Origin: Amycolatopsis cihanbeyliensis
GTDB lineage: Bacteria; Actinomycetota; Actinomycetes; Mycobacteriales; Pseudonocardiaceae
Assembly (NCBI RefSeq): GCF_006715045.1
Contig: NZ_VFML01000001.1
Coordinates: forward strand, 744,001-808,000
DNA: 64,000 nt
Direction: 5' to 3'
In this document: piece by piece, positions 62,485 to 64,000 of the stretch
Layout: each line of letters opens with the position of its first letter
How positions within the stretch are numbered: position 1 is the stretch's first letter
Made by a program: the position numbers and the translations under genes
The notes under the pieces: model-generated
Databases searched by the model: none
What the model was told of the DNA's origin: nothing
The model's input: only the letters and a program-made list of their open reading frames with translations

Positions 62485-63475
62485 GCCTGCTGACCGCCCG
62501 CAGGTACTTCTTGCGGTACCCGCCGTGCAGCATCTCCTCGGGAAACAGCTCCGAAAGCGGCGTTCCGGAGGCGAGCACCGGGATGGCCCGGTCGTACAGC
62601 CGGTCGGCGAGGGCCACCAGCCGCAAGGCCACCGTCTGGTCCCGCGCGGGCCGCACTCCGCGCAGATGCACCATGGACACCCCGTCCACCAGCCGCCCGT
62701 AGCGGGAGGGATGCAGCGCGGACAGGTGCGCGCACAGTGCGTCGAAGTCGTCCACTGTGGATCCGGGATGCGCCCGTGCCGAGGTGGCCAGCTCGTCCTC
62801 GGTGACCGGGGCCGGGGCGTCGGGCAGCCCACGATGCCGGTAGTCCGGCCCGTCCACCCGGACCACGCCGAACCGGGCGGACAGCGACTGGATCTCGCGC
62901 AGGAAGTCCTCGGCGGCGAAGCGGCCCTCCCCCAGCTTGTCCGGCAGCGTGTTCGACGTGGCCGCAACGTACACCCCGGCCTCGGTGAGCTCCCGCAGCA
63001 ACCGGGTCACCAGCATCGTGTCACCGGGGTCGTCCAGCTCGAACTCGTCGATGGCGAGCAACCGGTGCTCGGAGAGCCTGCGCACCGCCTCGGCGAACCC
63101 GAGCGCGCCCACCAGGTGGGTCAGCTCCACGAACGTGCCGTACGACTTCGGCCCCGGCACCGCGTGCCAGACCGAGGCCAGCAAGTGGGTCTTGCCGACG
63201 CCGAACCCGCCGTCCAGGTACAGGCCGGTCTGCTGCGGGGCCGCCGCGCCCCCACCACCGAACAGCGCCCGCCAGCCGGACCGCTTCCGCCGCCCGGTGC
63301 CGACCCGCTCGGCGAAGGTGGAACAGGCCGCCACGGCCGCGGCCTGGCTCGGCTCCTGCGGGTTGGGCAGGTAGGTGGAGAACCGGACGGCGTCGAACCG
63401 CGGCGGGGGAACCAGCGCCGTGATCAGCTCGTCGGCTTCGAGCTCCGGCCAGCGACCGGTCAAGTCAGCGGGCAT
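62426..63475 (-). CDS. zapE: Cell-division-associated ATPase ZapE (AFG1-like)
   Basis: The 349-residue AAA+-type ATPase has the AFG1/ZapE pattern. It shows LYLDGGFGVGKTHLLASVWHA (Walker A), SYGTFVELTHLVGALGF, LLAIDEFELDDPGDTMLVTRLL (Walker B, with the family's D-E-F) and VAATSNTLPDKLGEGRFAAEDFLREI. The closing RLVALADRLYDRAIPVLASGTPLSELF is typical of actinobacterial members. In E. coli ZapE acts at the Z-ring; the mitochondrial homologue handles misfolded membrane proteins. ATG 63475 is used. Confidence 0.92.
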   Translation of the reverse strand: MPADLTGRWPELEADELITALVPPPRFDAVRFSTYLPNPQEPSQAAAVAACSTFAERVGTGRRKRSGWRALFGGGGAAAPQQTGLYLDGGFGVGKTHLLASVWHAVPGPKSYGTFVELTHLVGALGFAEAVRRLSEHRLLAIDEFELDDPGDTMLVTRLLRELTEAGVYVAATSNTLPDKLGEGRFAAEDFLREIQSLSARFGVVRVDGPDYRHRGLPDAPAPVTEDELATSARAHPGSTVDDFDALCAHLSALHPSRYGRLVDGVSMVHLRGVRPARDQTVALRLVALADRLYDRAIPVLASGTPLSELFPEEMLHGGYRKKYLRAVSRLTALSRDAVGRDPEPSERG

Positions 63476-63582
63476 GCCGGCCAGCGTAGCGACCGCCGCG
63501 CGCTCCCCCCGCCGGCCGCGCGACCAGGGAGATCCAGCCCACTCGAATGGCTCCGGCGAGCGAACCGTGTTGGGATGGAACC

Positions 63583-64000
63583 GTGCAGATGTTGTGGCCG
63601 CCACGGGGAGACGGCAGCCCGTCCGACCCGCTCACCGACGCCGACCTGGAACGGATCTATGCGTACCCGGACCGGTTGAGCAGGCCGTGGATCCAGGCCA
63701 ACTTCGTCGCCTCGGCCGACGGCGCGGCCGCCGTCGAGCACCGTTCGGCCGGCCTGTCCCATCCCGCGGACAAGCGGATCTTCGCGCTCGGCCGCGACCT
63801 CGCCGACGTCGTGCTGGTGGGAGCGGGCACCGTCGAGACCGAGAACTACCGCGGTGTCCGCAACACCGCTCGGCGCGCCGAGCGCAGGCGGCGCAGGGGG
63901 CTCACCGATGTACCGCCGATCGCCGTGGTCAGCGGGCGTTGCACCATCCGGCCGGACGCCGCACTGCTCACCGACACGGCGGTGCCACCGATCATCTTCA
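63583..64000 (+). CDS. Pyrimidine reductase family protein (RibD C-terminal type), 3' end outside window
   Basis: The open frame of 139 codons continues beyond the window. It reads MLWPPRGDGSP, then RPWIQANFVASADGAAAVEHRSAGLSHPADKRIFALGRDLADVVLVGAGTVETENYRG, a clear RibD_C/dihydrofolate-reductase-like fold with the conserved N-F-V-x-S-x-D-G substrate loop and GAGTV NADPH strand. Such proteins reduce the ribosylamino-pyrimidine of riboflavin or F420 synthesis or a related substrate. GTG 63583, two codons before an ATG, fits the M-Q-x-LWPP opening of relatives. It is divergent from zapE. Confidence 0.87.
   Translation, partial: MQMLWPPRGDGSPSDPLTDADLERIYAYPDRLSRPWIQANFVASADGAAAVEHRSAGLSHPADKRIFALGRDLADVVLVGAGTVETENYRGVRNTARRAERRRRRGLTDVPPIAVVSGRCTIRPDAALLTDTAVPPIIF

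Overview
This 64-kb window is high-GC (roughly 70% by eye), with strong G/C at third codon positions, many GTG starts and dense 4-nt start/stop overlaps. It also carries ESX-type secretion accessory genes, a leaderless furA-katG pair, a Ddn-like F420 enzyme and an F420-type luciferase-like oxidoreductase. Together these point to an actinobacterium, most likely of the Pseudonocardiaceae (Amycolatopsis-like). The family level is an inference.

Layout. 0-4 kb: a PLP transsulfuration enzyme divergent from a MocR regulator, a tiny C2H2-like zinc protein, and a LuxR-HTH/SARP fusion regulator. 4.6-7.5 kb: two secreted chymotrypsin-like proteases, one frameshifted, flanking a DUF1801 protein. 7.6-11 kb: an acyl-CoA dehydrogenase/MpaB-type oxygenase operon divergent from a TetR regulator with a twin operator. 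11-16 kb: htpG, a broken PIG-L deacetylase, a Ddn-hemerythrin fusion, a structured-RNA candidate, and a FAH-family hydrolase coupled to an 18-codon leader. 16.5-20 kb: a redox-type lipoprotein with a haem-type membrane protein, and an acyl-CoA synthetase. 20-30 kb: a bifunctional-nuclease-like protein, transketolase, broken CaCA exchanger, frameshifted transaldolase, Ku, frameshifted GAF-ANTAR protein, STAS protein and large catalase (a stress/pentose-phosphate block).

30.5-41.6 kb holds the most distinctive block. One leftward eight-gene string carries ESX accessory proteins (PPE/WXG-like, EspG-like, YbaB-like, EspC-like and a WXG-bearing helical protein) and two Sec-exported hydrolases. Upstream of it on the same strand sit two large STAND ATPases (XRE-NACHT-membrane and XRE-NB-ARC-TPR). 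No ESX core gene (eccB-E, mycP) is visible in the window. A 66-bp palindromic repeat sits between the two STAND genes, and a second copy lies 36 kb away in front of the zinc-protein gene.

41.8-48 kb: katG-furA, an MFS transporter remnant, an S9 peptidase, an IS5-type transposase relic and tRNA-Pro(GGG). 48-64 kb: DJ-1/PfpI protein, aconitase, twin crcB fluoride exporters, a TetR/SGNH hydrolase pair, an LLM oxidoreductase and DPP-IV-like peptidase, rocD with a DUF2252 protein, a D-amino-acid-oxidase-like enzyme with an ABC-F ATPase, a PAP2 phosphatase, ZapE and a partial RibD-C reductase.

Five genes in the first 27 kb are broken by single-base indels or a stop, and I saw none of this kind in the remaining 37 kb. 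Either the sequence quality is uneven or that half is decaying. Family assignments rest on motif recognition alone; no database search was possible.
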